Positions 49,304 through 58,648 of a DNA stretch of 64,000 nucleotides are shown one piece after another (the stretch's first letter is position 1; each line of letters opens with the position of its first letter). The notes under the pieces are model-generated. The model had not been told where the DNA came from and made no database searches. It was given only the letters and a program-made list of their open reading frames with translations. The position numbers and the translations under genes are program-made. This DNA is from Streptomyces specialis. Lineage in GTDB: Bacteria > Actinomycetota > Actinomycetes > Streptomycetales > Streptomycetaceae. The DNA lies in the NCBI RefSeq assembly GCF_001493375.1, contig NZ_LN929896.1, positions 1 through 64,000 on the forward strand, given 5' to 3'.

Positions 49304-49627
49304 TCACACGTCCGGGCCCGGGGCGGCGAGGAACGCCAGAAGCTCCTCGAACAGCAGCTTTGTCGCCTGCTCTTCCTGCGGGCCACTCATGTCGTCCATG
49401 GTCCGTACCTCCTCCGGGGCGGTGGCGAGCTTCGCGATCAGTTCCGCCCAATGGAGATTGCCCCCGCGTCCCAGGCGTCCGGCCAGACGGGCCGAGAAAC
49501 CATCGAGCAACTGCCCACCCGTCGCGGTGTTGTAGCCGTTCACAAACGCCACGAACTCGCGATAGCCACGGAGCGCGTAGGCATTCGGGCGCCTTCGGAC
49601 ATCAGTGATGACGTGTGTGAAATTCAC
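49304..49627 (-). CDS. Hypothetical protein, possible immunity protein
   Basis: A 107-residue protein of unknown family: NFTHVITDVRRRPNAYALRGYREFVAFVNGYNTATGGQLLDGFSARLAGRLGRGGNLHW then an acidic, helical C-terminal half (LFEELLAFLAA). GTG 49627 follows GGGGAAG. Small acidic proteins in a row after an Rhs toxin gene are often immunity genes; this one lies 360 bp after the first candidate, in the same direction. Assignment rests on position and size only. Confidence 0.5.
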   Translation of the reverse strand: MNFTHVITDVRRRPNAYALRGYREFVAFVNGYNTATGGQLLDGFSARLAGRLGRGGNLHWAELIAKLATAPEEVRTMDDMSGPQEEQATKLLFEELLAFLAAPGPDV

Positions 49628-49986
49628 GGTGACTTCCCCGCTCGTGCGTCGCGGTGGTTACAGGTCGAGGCGCTCCAGCAGCCGTGCCGCCCAAAAGGCG
49701 GACCGCCCGGCGAGCCGGGTGGTTCAGCCACCTCGGTCCTGTCAAGTTGCCTCAGAAACTCGACGGATGCAGGAAAATCAGCACTCAGGATACGTTCTAA
49801 AACCTCCCTCTCGTTCCGTTTGAGAGGTCGCGGAAGCTTAGGATGTATGATTCTGCCTCGCTGTTGAGATAACCCGTCACGATCCGGCCGCTTCGGATAT
49901 CTGTCGGGAATAAATACCGCTCCCCATCCTCGGGATGCCGTTGACCGTCACGTCTCTCTATCGTTGTGGCCGGTCCTTGCCCTTCG
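49628..49986. other. Low-GC intergenic stretch behind the Rhs immunity gene
   Basis: About 360 bp clearly lower in GC than the rest of the window, with no frame I can support on either strand. It probably contains the promoter for the gene at 49304-49627 and may include remains of former toxin or immunity cassettes. Confidence 0.4.
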
Positions 49987-50742
49987 TCAAACGGCGTCCC
50001 TGAGAAGTGAGGTCAGCCGCCTGGCTCCCTCATCCGGATCACCGAGCGACCTCCGGCGGGGATTGAACGGGGCCCATCCGGACAAAAGAAGACCATTCGG
50101 TAGGTGCTTGACGTCACCATCGGCAAACAGTTTCTCCAGACGAGATACCGTGGAAGGCCGACCTCTAAGGAGCGATTCCGACACAAAGAATTCGGTAGAG
50201 AGAGGTGCATCGAAGGCCTTCAAGCCCGACGGCGTGGGCAAGGTCTTCTCAACCGCGATCATGCCGTAGTGCGGCTCACACTCACTGATCATCCTCTGGA
50301 ATATCTCGCGCGTCCAGGTACCGATGGCGAGCGCCGAATCGCGATCTCGATCGCTCCATAGGATTTCGGGAATCCCCAGAACATCAGCGGCCATGGATAC
50401 GCTGATCGGGTGCCGCTCGGCCCCCTTTTTCCACTGATACTCAACCAGCACTTTGCCCAGATCTCGGTGCGAGTATGCCACCCTCACCGCCCGGAGGCCA
50501 ACGTGGCGTCCGGCGATGAGTTCACGCACATTGCGAAGCCCCGGACTGCGTAGCTTCCTCGCACCGCCCAGATCGGACAGCAACTCGAACTGCTGGCAGC
50601 GTGGGGCTACTTCTACCAAGTCTTGGAGGGAGCACTCCAGACCGGCAACGACCTCGCAAACCCGCTGGAAGGTCGTCATCTCAGGCTCATGGCTATAGAT
50701 GGCTGTCAGTAGGTGTGGTGGTTCGAGATACATGTCGGACAT
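49987..50742 (-). CDS. Putative immunity protein of the Rhs toxin
   Basis: A 251-residue protein, MSDMYLEPPHLLTAIYSHEPEMTTFQRVCEVVAGLECSLQDLVEVAP ... KVLVEYQWKKGAERHPISVSMAADVLGIPEILWSDRDRDSALAIGTW. No signal peptide or membrane segment is visible and I recognise no family. ATG 50742 begins 3 bp after the toxin stop, with GGGAAG ahead, the standard layout of a cytosolic immunity gene. Lower GC than the neighbours points to acquisition with the toxin tip. Function is inferred from position. Confidence 0.6.
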   Translation of the reverse strand: MSDMYLEPPHLLTAIYSHEPEMTTFQRVCEVVAGLECSLQDLVEVAPRCQQFELLSDLGGARKLRSPGLRNVRELIAGRHVGLRAVRVAYSHRDLGKVLVEYQWKKGAERHPISVSMAADVLGIPEILWSDRDRDSALAIGTWTREIFQRMISECEPHYGMIAVEKTLPTPSGLKAFDAPLSTEFFVSESLLRGRPSTVSRLEKLFADGDVKHLPNGLLLSGWAPFNPRRRSLGDPDEGARRLTSLLRDAV

Positions 50743-50744
50743 CG

Positions 50745-51084
50745 TCACTTCCCGAGCAGTGAGAGCATGGCCGAAAGCTGTCGGCTGTTGGGCACGAAAG
50801 CGGTCACGAGATCACCGGACGTGCGATCGAACTGCACAGCGAACCATTTGTTGTCGATCCGTGCCAGATATGCGTGCGTCTCGGTGGCGCCCGTACTCCA
50901 GGGAATCCTATGGCTGCTATGGGAAGTACGTTCGATGAGGTCTCTCCATTCATCCATCTGTGTCGACCGGTTCGGTTCCCCACCGAACCATTGTGCCGCG
51001 TGCCTGTCGAAAGAGTGATCCAGCCCGTGCTGGGTGATTTGCGGCGCGGGATACGGCGTGAGCCCCAGGGGGTCGGTCCAGGTG
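50745..51084 (-). CDS. C-terminal toxin tip of an Rhs protein (5' end cut by adapter)
   Basis: This frame begins inside an Rhs protein at TWTDPLGL, the motif that ends Rhs cores, and continues for about 105 residues of variable toxin: TPYPAPQITQHGLDHSFDRHAAQWFGG, a helical DEWRDLIERTS, then strands HAYLARIDNKWFAVQFDR and TSGDLVTAFVPN. The order His-helix-strand-strand with a final T-x-F resembles BECR-fold (barnase/EndoU/RelE-like) ribonucleases, so an RNase is likely. The upstream core is on the far side of the adapter block and lacks just about 22 residues, so both pieces probably belong to one gene. The immunity gene follows 2 bp after the stop. Confidence 0.7.
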
Positions 51085-51247
51085 CTGGCTCTTATACCCA
51101 TCTGACGCTGCCGACGAAGAGGATAGTGGAGATCTCGGGGGGCGCCGGATCATTCAAAAAAAAAAAAAAGGAAGAAAGAGGAAAGGAGAGGAGGAGAATA
51201 GCACAGAGAAGACGCATGACAGTGATAGAGCTGAGGACAAGAGGAGG
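51085..51247. other. Nextera/P5 adapter read-through with i5 barcode
   Basis: From 51085 the sequence is the Nextera Read 1 adapter complement (CTCTTATACCCATCTGACGC, then TGCCGACGA), then AGAGGATA (51118-51125), the complement of Nextera i5 index S503, then the complement of P5 (51126-51154) with four changes, all T to G. A poly-A run and purine-rich noise follow. At 51229-51247 there is a poor match to the mosaic end. None of this is genomic. It interrupts an Rhs gene. Confidence 0.97.
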
Positions 51248-54200
51248 AATACGGGGCTGTTTCGGGGTCGTAGTGACGGTTCAGGTTGTAGTGGAGGCCC
51301 GTTTCCGGGTCGTGGTATTGGCCGGGGAAGCGGAGCGGGGTGTAGGCCGTGCTGGTTCTGGCCCAGGTGGTCGTGCCCCAGAGGGTGGCGCGGGTGTGCC
51401 AGGCCAGGTTGCCGGTTTCGTCGATGAGTTCGGTGGGCGTGCCGATCAGGTCGGTGGCGATCGCGAAGAAGCGTTCGTCGACGAGGGATTGATCGGCGTC
51501 CGCCGTCAGAAGGCGCTCGGTCTGGGCCAGGGGGCTGCGGCCTCGGTGGTCCCAGGTGAGGGTGACGAGGTGCGGCAGGTCGGCTGAGGTGATGGTCTGT
51601 TCGATGAGGGTGGTGCCGTCCCAGCCGAACCGGATCTCCTCCGCCACCGATGAACCGTCCGGCGTGAGGCGTTGTTTGGCGGTGCGGCGGCCGAGGGGGT
51701 CGTACAGGTAGCGCCAGCGGGTGCCGTCCGGGGTGGTGACGGTGGTGAGGCGGTCCTCGGCGTCCCATTCGTAGCGCCAGGTGTCGGGCTTCCGGGAGAG
51801 GCGGGTCTTCTGGCGCAGGACGACGCGTCCGGCGTCGTCGTACGCGTAGCGCATGCGGCCCGCGCGCAGCAGGCGGGTGCCGGTGTAGGCGCGGTCGCCG
51901 GTGGCCGCCGCGCCGGGGTGGTCGGTGGGCCACGAGGCCGAGGTCTGGTTCCCGGCCGCGTCGTAGGCGTACGTCTCGGTCCAGCCGTCCGCGTGGACGC
52001 CCGTGACCCGGCCGATCGGGTCCAGGCCGTACTCGTAGGAGCCGCGCAGGGCGTCGTGGAGGCCGGTGAGGTGGCCGTCCGGCCGGTAGGTGTAGGCGCG
52101 GTGGTTGAGGGTGCGGGTGCCGGCGGTGAGGTGCTGGGTGGCCAGGCGGCCGGCTTGGTCCCAGGTCGAGGTCAGGGTGAGGGCGTCATCGATGACGCGT
52201 TCCAGTTCGTTCCCACGTGCGTCGTGGGTGAAGGCGATGCGGTGGCCGCCGGTGGTGAGGTGGTCGGGGCGCCCGGCGGAGTCGTAGCCGTAGGTGGTGA
52301 GCTGCCCGGTGGGGGTGAGGCGGCGGGTGCGGCGGCCGAGGGGGTCGTAGGCGTAGGTGGTGGCGTGGCCGTCGGCCAGCTCGGTCTTGAGCAGGCCCCG
52401 GCGGTCGTACTGGTGGATCAGCGTGCTGTCCGGGTTCGCGGCGTGCACGAGGCGTCCGGCCGGGTCGTAGGCGAACGTGGTGACCCGCCCGGCGGCGTCC
52501 TTGCGGATCACCCGGCCGAGCGGGTCGTACTCATACGCGATCGTCTCGCCGAGCGGCGTGGTGCGGGCCACGAGCTGTCCGGCGGGGTCGAGGGTGTAAC
52601 GCGGGGTGCGGCCGTCGAAGTCGGTTTCCGAGACCAGGCGGCCCACCGGGTCGTAGGCGTAACTCCAGGTCAGCCCTTGGGGGTTGGTGACCTCGGTCAG
52701 GCGCAGCCCGGCGTCGTAGGCGAACGTGTGGCGGGCGCCGTCCGGGTCGGTGCGGGCGGCCAGGAGGTCGAAGTGGGTGTACTCGAAGCGGGTGACCTGG
52801 CCCAGGGCGTCGGTGTGGCGGACGCAGTTGCCCTCGCCGTCGTAACTCCAGCTCTCCTCGGCGCCGTTGGCGTCCGCCCGGCGGGTGAGGCGCCCTTCCG
52901 GCGTCCACTCCAGGCGGGTGGTGGCGCCCAGGGCGTCGGTGACGGCGATGGGGCGGCCGAACGCGTCCCGCTCGTAGCGCGTCGAGCCGCCGAGGGAGTC
53001 GGTGATCTCCAGCGGCAGGCCCGCCGCGTCGCACCGCACCCGCGTGACGGCGCCCAACCCGTCGGTGACCGAGGCGAGATGGCCGTGGGTGTCGTAGGTG
53101 AAGCGGGTGGTGTGGCCCAGGACGTCGGTGACGGCGGTGCGGTTGCCGCACGCGTCGTACTCCTGCCGCCATACCGCGCCGTCCGGGCCGGTGACCGTGA
53201 CGGGCAGGCCGTGGTCGTTGTACGTGGCGGTCGTCCCGGAGCCGTCGGGCAGGGTGACGGCGGCCAGGCGCCCGGCCTCGTCGTAGCCGAACGCGGTGGT
53301 GCGGCCGAGGGCGTCGGTGCGGGCGACCACGCGGCCGGCGTCGTCGTAGTCGGTGCGGGTGGTGTGGCCCAGGGCGTCGGTGGTGGCCAGGACGCGGCAC
53401 CGGGCGTCGATCAGGTGGCGGGTCGTGTGACCCTCGGCCGTGGTCAGGGTGGTGACGCGGTGGCCCGTCCCGGGGTCCGGCGCGGAGTAGGTGAGCGAGA
53501 CCCGCAGGTGGCCGTCCTCGCCGCCCTCGGCGACGACCCGGTCGCGGTCGTCGTAGACGTAGTCGTAACGGCGCTGGTTGGAGTCGATCCACGCGGTCAC
53601 CCGGCGGTGCTCGTCGTAGACGAACGTCAGGGTGGAGCCGGGGGACTTGGTGACGGTGGTGAGGTTCCCGTCGGTGTAGCCGTACCGGACCAGCGGCGCC
53701 TCCACACCCGCCAGGGACAACGCCGTGATCCGGCCGTCCTCGCGGGTGAGGCGTACGACGTAGCCGCCGGAGTGGACCAGAGCCGTGGGGGTGCCGTCGG
53801 CGCCGCGCTCGACGGTGATGGTGTGGCCGTTGCGGTCGTCGATCTGGACGAGCCAGGCGTCGCCGTCCCCGCCGGGTTCCGTCCCGGGCGGGGCGGTGAA
53901 GTGGCGCACCAGGCCGGTGTCCGGGTCGGTGACGGTGTAGTCGCCCGCCGCGTCACGGGTCAGCGCGCGGCGCGCGGTGCCCGATTCGGGCAGGGTCGAC
54001 AGGCCGGGCGCGGGGTGCGGATACGTCAGCAGCAGCCCGTCCGCGGTGACGTGGATGACGCCTTTCGCGTCGATCTCCAGGCGTTCGTCCACCGTGGAGG
54101 ACCAGGAAGGGCCGAAGAAGCGGCCCGCCGTGTAGCCGGACTCCACCCGGCGGGTGAACACCAGCGGCAGCGCGCCGGGCAGCGCCACGTCGGTCTGCGG

Positions 54201-55370
54201 CAGGAACATCCGTCCCGAGGCCAGGTCCACCGGGTCGGTGCCCTCGGTGACGCGCTCGGGCTCCGGGCGATCGTGGGTGCCCGGCGGCGCGTCGTCGGCC
54301 AGCCGGCGGGCCCGGTCGGCGTCCCCGGCCAGATCCGCCGCGTCCCCGGCCAGCCGCGTCGCCCTCACGCCCGCGCCCGCGCCGCCCGTCGCCACCGTCA
54401 GCGCCACATCGGGAACGAGACGGCCGAGGCCCTCGGCCGGGTCCCTCGTGAAGTCGGAGACCATCTGGCGTCCGGCGCCCAGCGGATCGTTCGCGACCTG
54501 CACCAGCCCGGCCGCCGTGCTGTTCAGATTGGTCAGGTACTCCGCCGGGTGCGTCAGGTTGTACGGGTCCAGCGGGTTCACGCCGCGCGCGAAGGTGACC
54601 AGCCCGGCCGTGCCCCGCAGGATGCCGCCCTCGAAGTGGGTGTACATCACCGGCAGTTCCGCCAGGCCGTCGCCGACCTGCTCGGCGTACGACGGCTTCG
54701 GTGGCGCCGCGTCCCGCGCCTCCCGGATCGCCGAACGGGCTGTCTCCGCCGCCTCGTTGCGCTGCCGCCTGGCCTCCGCCAGGATCTCCTGCGCCTCCTC
54801 CATCAGGGACAGGCCCGGATCGGAGAACTCCCCCGGCCGTGCCGGCAACGACGCCGGGTCCCGCTCATCGGCCGGCTGCGCGTTGTACCGGTCGACGGCC
54901 TGGTTGTACGCGTCCACCGCCGCGTTGTGCGCGTCCATCGCCTCCTCGGACGCCCGCGTGCCCTCCCGCCACAGGTCGATGGCGACCTGCGCCTGGCCCT
55001 GGGCCCACTCCACCGTTCCCGCGAACGACTCCAGCGCCCCGGCCGCCCGTTCACACGCCTCCGCCGCCCGTAACCACTTCGGCGGCTCGATCGACACCCG
55101 CTCGCGGAACGCGTCCGCCGTCTCCCCGCGCAGCGAGTCCGAGTCCAGCCCTCCGAGCCCCGCGCCCACATCCGCGAACGACCGCTGGAAATCGCGCAGA
55201 TGGGAAACGTTGGCGCGCAACGTGCCCGGACTGCCGTAAATCAGCTTCGTGTTGTCCTCGGTCTGCCCGAGATCCAGCTCGTCGGTCTCGGCACCCATCC
55301 GGTTCGCCAGCGAACGGGACTGCTCCCGCACCCAGTCGGCGCCGGACTCCCAGCCCACGTCCCCCAGCCG
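51248..55370 (-). CDS. Rhs/YD-repeat polymorphic toxin, core region (both ends lost)
   Basis: About 1374 residues of a large secreted toxin carrier. The first ~130 residues (VGWESGADWVREQSRSLANRMGAETDELDL; KWLRAAEACERAAGALESFAGTVEWAQGQAQVA) are helical and resemble T7SS/WXG-type export domains; a hydrophobic stretch follows. DPVDLASGRMFLPQTDVALPGALPLVFTR is the DUF6531 junction that begins the Rhs cage. More than twenty YD repeats follow (YDDAGRVVARTDALGRTTAF type). The chain ends LRFPGQYHDPETGLHYNLNRHYDPETAPY, just short of the DPLGL autocleavage motif, then meets adapter at 51247. The N-terminus meets adapter at 55370. No signal peptide is seen. Confidence 0.88.
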
Positions 55371-55477
55371 CTGCGTCTTATACACATCTCCGAGCCCAAG
55401 GGGGGGGTGGGCGGGGGGGGGGGAAGGACGGGGCGCTAACCTGTGCGGCGGCGGCGTGAGGGGTGGATAAGAGTCAG
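55371..55477. other. Nextera adapter block at the Rhs 5' end
   Basis: 55371-55398 matches the Nextera Read 2 adapter complement (CTGTCTCTTATACACATCTC, then CGAGCCCA) at 26 of 28 positions; a G-rich run follows; and 55465-55477 (GGATAAGAGTCAG) is the mosaic end with one or two errors. It removes the start of the Rhs gene and the end of the gene upstream. Confidence 0.95.
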
Positions 55478-56056
55478 GGCCTGCTCCGGCGACGGCCCGG
55501 ACGTGTCGGCGCCGAGCAGGCCGTCGAGGATGTCCGCGTTCCGCCCGCCCGTGCCCTCCGTCAGCAGCGCCTGCCCGGTGTCACGCCAGGTCTGCTCCGC
55601 GTCCCGCGCGAGCTGCCCGAACGACTCACCGCTGTAGTCGGGGTCCAGCGCGTCCGGAGTCAGCGTCTCGCTCCAGCTCTGCGCCGCGACCTCCTCCTCG
55701 GAGGCATACGGATTCCCCACCAGCGCGTTGGCGCCGATCCTCATCGTGGCCTGGATGTACTGCTCTTCCTCCCACAACAGCCCGGCCGCGAGCCCCAGTT
55801 CGGCCGCGATGGTGTTCGCGTCCTGGACCAGTGCCCGGACGCCCCACTCCCACCGCTCGCAGAAGTCCTCGAAATCGACCGACAGTCCGTGGTGCCCGGC
55901 CTCCATGCCGGTCATCGCCAGCTCCGAGAAGCCCTTGCCGAGCACCGAGCCCGTGCCGGTCCCGACCTCCCGCAGCTCACCGACCGCGCCCCGCAACCCC
56001 TCGGTGATCCGCCGGACACTCTCCTCATCGACCCGCAGATCCGGCCCGTCACCCAT
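55478..56056 (-). CDS. WXG-like partner of the Rhs protein (3' end lost)
   Basis: At least 193 residues, MGDGPDLRVDEESVRRITEGLRGAVGELREVG, then VDFEDFCERWEWGVRALVQDANTIAAELGLAAGLLWEEEQYIQATM. It is largely helical, with a WEWG (WxxG) turn between helices like ESX/WXG100 proteins. Streptomycete Rhs genes are often preceded by such a protein, which may pair with the Rhs N-terminal domain for export. The Asp/Gly/Ser-rich end reaches the adapter, so the C-terminus is missing. Inference from fold and position. Confidence 0.65.
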
Positions 56057-56138
56057 CAGATCCGCCCTCCCCGCACGACCTTTGGCGCCACGCTAGTGCA
56101 GCGCACCGCGACGGGACCAGAGCGGACGGTGAGCGGTC

Positions 56139-56879
56139 TCAGCCGCCGTAGGTGTCGATGCCGGCGATCAGCCACGTGCCGTCGCGGTGGACCGCCTCGA
56201 CGGTCAGTACGGCCGGGCCGTGGAGGGTCTCGCTCTCGTCGTCGGCGCGGGCGCTGGTCTGGTCGGCGTAGATCAGGAGCCGGGCGCGGTCGCCCTCCAG
56301 GATCTCCACCCCGGCGTGCGTCACGGTCGTCGTCAGCACCATGCGCTCCTCCTCGCCCACCTCACGGACCGGGGCGAGCAGCGTCTCGTGCTGCTCGACG
56401 GCTTCGCCGGTGAGCCACTCCTCGGCGGCGGCGTCCGTGTCCTCCGGGGAGGCGTAGTCGTAGGAGAAGAGCGAGTTGATCGCGTCGGAGACGGTGCCGA
56501 TGACCTCGCTGGTGGCGGCCGTGTCGCTGAGGGCCGTGTTGCGCAGGGCGGGGTCGTCCTTCAGGCTGTCGGCCTTGGCACTGGCCCACAGGGCGTAGCC
56601 GCCGAGGAGGACGGCGACCAGGCCGAGGATCGCGGGCAGGAGCAGCCTGGAGCGGCCCGTCCGTTCACCGGCGGCCTTCCGCTCCCGCTTCCGCTCCGCG
56701 CGCTGTGCCTTCGCGCGGGCCTTGTCGTCCCGGTCCTTCTTGTCCCGGTCCTTCTTGTCGTTCCGGTCCGGTTCCGGGCGGCGCGGCTTCTTCGGGTCCT
56801 CCTGCCGGGGCGGCGGCGCGGTGTCCGTACGTGACGCCAGGCGGCGCCGGCGGTTCACGAGGTGGCGCGTCATCGACAT
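56139..56879 (-). CDS. Mce-associated membrane protein
   Basis: A 246-residue single-span protein, last in the mce operon. A long basic cytoplasmic head (KKPRRPEPDRNDKKDRDKKDRDDKARAK repeats) precedes one helix (LLLPAILGLVAVLLGGYALWA), then an extracytoplasmic domain: SDTAATSEVIGTVSDAINSLFSYDYASPEDTDAAAEEWLTGEA and a strand-rich VLTTTVTHAGVEILEGDRARLLIYADQTS ... GTWLIAGIDTYG. This is the SnoaL/NTF2-like fold of mycobacterial Mam/Mas proteins that stabilise Mce complexes. Confidence 0.8.
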   Translation of the reverse strand: MSMTRHLVNRRRRLASRTDTAPPPRQEDPKKPRRPEPDRNDKKDRDKKDRDDKARAKAQRAERKRERKAAGERTGRSRLLLPAILGLVAVLLGGYALWASAKADSLKDDPALRNTALSDTAATSEVIGTVSDAINSLFSYDYASPEDTDAAAEEWLTGEAVEQHETLLAPVREVGEEERMVLTTTVTHAGVEILEGDRARLLIYADQTSARADDESETLHGPAVLTVEAVHRDGTWLIAGIDTYGG

Positions 56880-56924
56880 GGTGTGGTCCTTCCGGCCGTG
56901 GTCTCGCTCGTCATCCTGCGGCCG

Positions 56925-57440
56925 TCAGCCGACCGGGGCCTGGTCGAGTCCGCTGATCTTCCAGCCCTCGGAGGTCCTGGTCAGCTCGCCCAGCATACGG
57001 CTCGTCTTGGTGTCCGGTTCCTCGTCGGGCAGCGTCACCGTGATGCGGACGGCGACGATGACCCCGGCCCGGCCGGCCCGTTCGTCCAGCTCGGTCACGG
57101 CCGCGGACACGACTTCGGCGGTGGTGACGCTCTCGGCCTGCCCGACCTGCTCGGCGAACGCGTCCCGGCCCTCCTCCAACTGCTCGTGGAGGTCGCCGGT
57201 GGTGGAGTCCAGCCACAGGTCCATGCCGGCGTCGAAGTCGGCGTGGTCGAGGGTGTTGAGGTTCTGCACGCCCTGCCTGGCCGCGGCCAGCGCGTCGTCC
57301 CGGGCCTTCGCGAAGTCGGCGGTCTCGTCGTGGGACGCGTCGTACCAGGAGAAGGTGGCGCCGGTCGCGCCGATCGCGGCGACGAGGGCCAGCAGCAGCG
57401 CCGTCACCAGCAGCGCGTTCTTCCGCAGCGTTCGCACCAT
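56925..57440 (-). CDS. Mce-associated membrane protein
   Basis: A 171-residue protein with an N-terminal anchor (LVTALLLALVAAIGATGATF) and an outside domain: DFAKARDDALAAARQGVQNLNTLDHADFDAGMDLWLDSTTGDLHEQLEEGRDAFAEQV, then a sheet ending SEGWKISGLDQAPVG. It shares the plan of the protein at 58136-58648 (same ..R..AL..A....QNLNTLD type helix), so these are paralogues within the operon. Confidence 0.8.
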   Translation of the reverse strand: MVRTLRKNALLVTALLLALVAAIGATGATFSWYDASHDETADFAKARDDALAAARQGVQNLNTLDHADFDAGMDLWLDSTTGDLHEQLEEGRDAFAEQVGQAESVTTAEVVSAAVTELDERAGRAGVIVAVRITVTLPDEEPDTKTSRMLGELTRTSEGWKISGLDQAPVG

Positions 57441-57470
57441 GTCCTGTCCGGCCTTTCTCGTTGCGAGGTC

Positions 57471-58112
57471 CTACCTCGACGTGATCTCGGTGACCTGCCA
57501 GCGGTCCTCGCCCCGCTGGGCCGTCACCGAGAGCTGGGCCGCCGTGGTCGTGGGGTCCTCCCCCGCTCGCTCGGCGACCTGGTCCAGGAAGACCAGCAGG
57601 TGCGCGCGGTCCTCGGTGAGGTCGCGGACACCCGCCCGCACCACGGTGGTGGTGAGGGTGAGCTGCTGGTCGGCGGCCAGGTCCCTGACCTCCGCCATCA
57701 GCTCGCTGTACTCCTCGGCCGCCGGGCCCGCCAGCAGCTCCCCGGCCCTGCGTTCGGTTTCCTCGATGGTCTCGGGAGTGTACGAGAATACGGTGCGGAG
57801 GATGTCGGTGACCTCCCCGGCCACGGCGTCCGTCGCGTCGGCGTCGGCGAGAGCCAGATTGCCCGTCGCGCCCGAGTCCTCCAGTTGCGCGGCCCGGACG
57901 AAGAGGCCGACACCGGCGAGCAGGGTCAGCGCCAGCAGCGCGGCGACGACGATCCGGGCGGAGGGCAGCCGCCCGCGCCGGCGGCGCCGACGACCGCGCC
58001 GGGACGGCGGACGGCCGTCGTCGGCCGCCGCGTCGACGTCGCCGGTGCCCTCGTCGTTGTCGTCACCGTTGTCGTGGACGTCTGGTTCCGTGACGGGTCG
58101 GGATGTGCTCAC
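57471..58112 (-). CDS. Mce-associated membrane protein
   Basis: A 213-residue protein built like the one at 56139: acidic head, an Arg-rich segment (RRGRRRRRRGRLP), one helix (IVVAALLALTLLAGVGLFV) and an extracytoplasmic SnoaL-like domain (VTDILRTVFSYTPETIEETERRAGELL; LTLTTTVVRAGVRDLTEDRAHLLVFLDQ; WQVTEITSR). GTG 58112 (VSTSRPVTEP) is chosen by the ribosome site GAGAGGAG ahead. Confidence 0.8.
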   Translation of the reverse strand: MSTSRPVTEPDVHDNGDDNDEGTGDVDAAADDGRPPSRRGRRRRRRGRLPSARIVVAALLALTLLAGVGLFVRAAQLEDSGATGNLALADADATDAVAGEVTDILRTVFSYTPETIEETERRAGELLAGPAAEEYSELMAEVRDLAADQQLTLTTTVVRAGVRDLTEDRAHLLVFLDQVAERAGEDPTTTAAQLSVTAQRGEDRWQVTEITSR

Positions 58113-58135
58113 TGGTCGCTCCTCTCGCTTCCCGG

Positions 58136-58648
58136 TCAGCTCTCGTCCGCGGCGGTGGTGAGCGCGGTGAGGGAGGTGAGCTTCCAGCCGTCGTCGGTGT
58201 GGCCGAGACCGGCCTCGAACCGCTTGCGGTCGGTGGTCGCCTCCCCGCCGCGCGGGGTGGACTCGACCCGGACGCTGGCGATCATGCGGGCGGTTCCGGC
58301 CCTGGTGTCGAGCTGGAGCAGGGCGGCGTCGGTGACGGTGGCGCGGGTGGTGGTGCCGACCTCGGTCAGCACCTCGGCGCTCTCGTCGTTCTCCCGCGCC
58401 AGCTCCTCGTGCAGGGCGCCGCCGGTGGCGTCCAGCCACGCGGCGAGGCCGTCCTCGACGTCGTCGGCGTCCATGCTGTTGAGCCGCTCGATGTGCCGCT
58501 CCCCCGCGTCCAGCACGGCGTCGCGGGTCTTGGCGAACTCCAGCGGCTCGTCGCCGCTGGTGTCCCAGTAGCTGTACGCCGAGTACGCGGTGAACACCAC
58601 GATCGCCGCCGCCACGACCCACACCAGCGCCTTGCGGACCAGGCTCAT
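58136..58648 (-). CDS. Mce-associated membrane protein
   Basis: A 170-residue single-span protein. An anchor (ALVWVVAAAIVVFTAYSAYSYW) is followed by FAKTRDAVLDAGERHIERLNSMDADDVEDGLAAWLDATGGALHEEL and a sheet (GTARMIASVRVES, DGWKLTSLTALT). It begins exactly at the end of mceF (overlap of the final A of the stop), so it is part of the same transcript. A close paralogue is at 56925. Confidence 0.82.
   Translation of the reverse strand: MSLVRKALVWVVAAAIVVFTAYSAYSYWDTSGDEPLEFAKTRDAVLDAGERHIERLNSMDADDVEDGLAAWLDATGGALHEELARENDESAEVLTEVGTTTRATVTDAALLQLDTRAGTARMIASVRVESTPRGGEATTDRKRFEAGLGHTDDGWKLTSLTALTTAADES

Noticed and set aside
51152..51230. Poly-A and purine-rich tract as a transposon target or RNA feature
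   Set aside because: It directly follows the P5 adapter complement, where Illumina reads run past the fragment end.
51672..55073. Very long plus-strand frame antisense to the Rhs core
   Set aside because: It is a by-product of the GC-rich YD repeats; the minus strand encodes recognisable repeats throughout.
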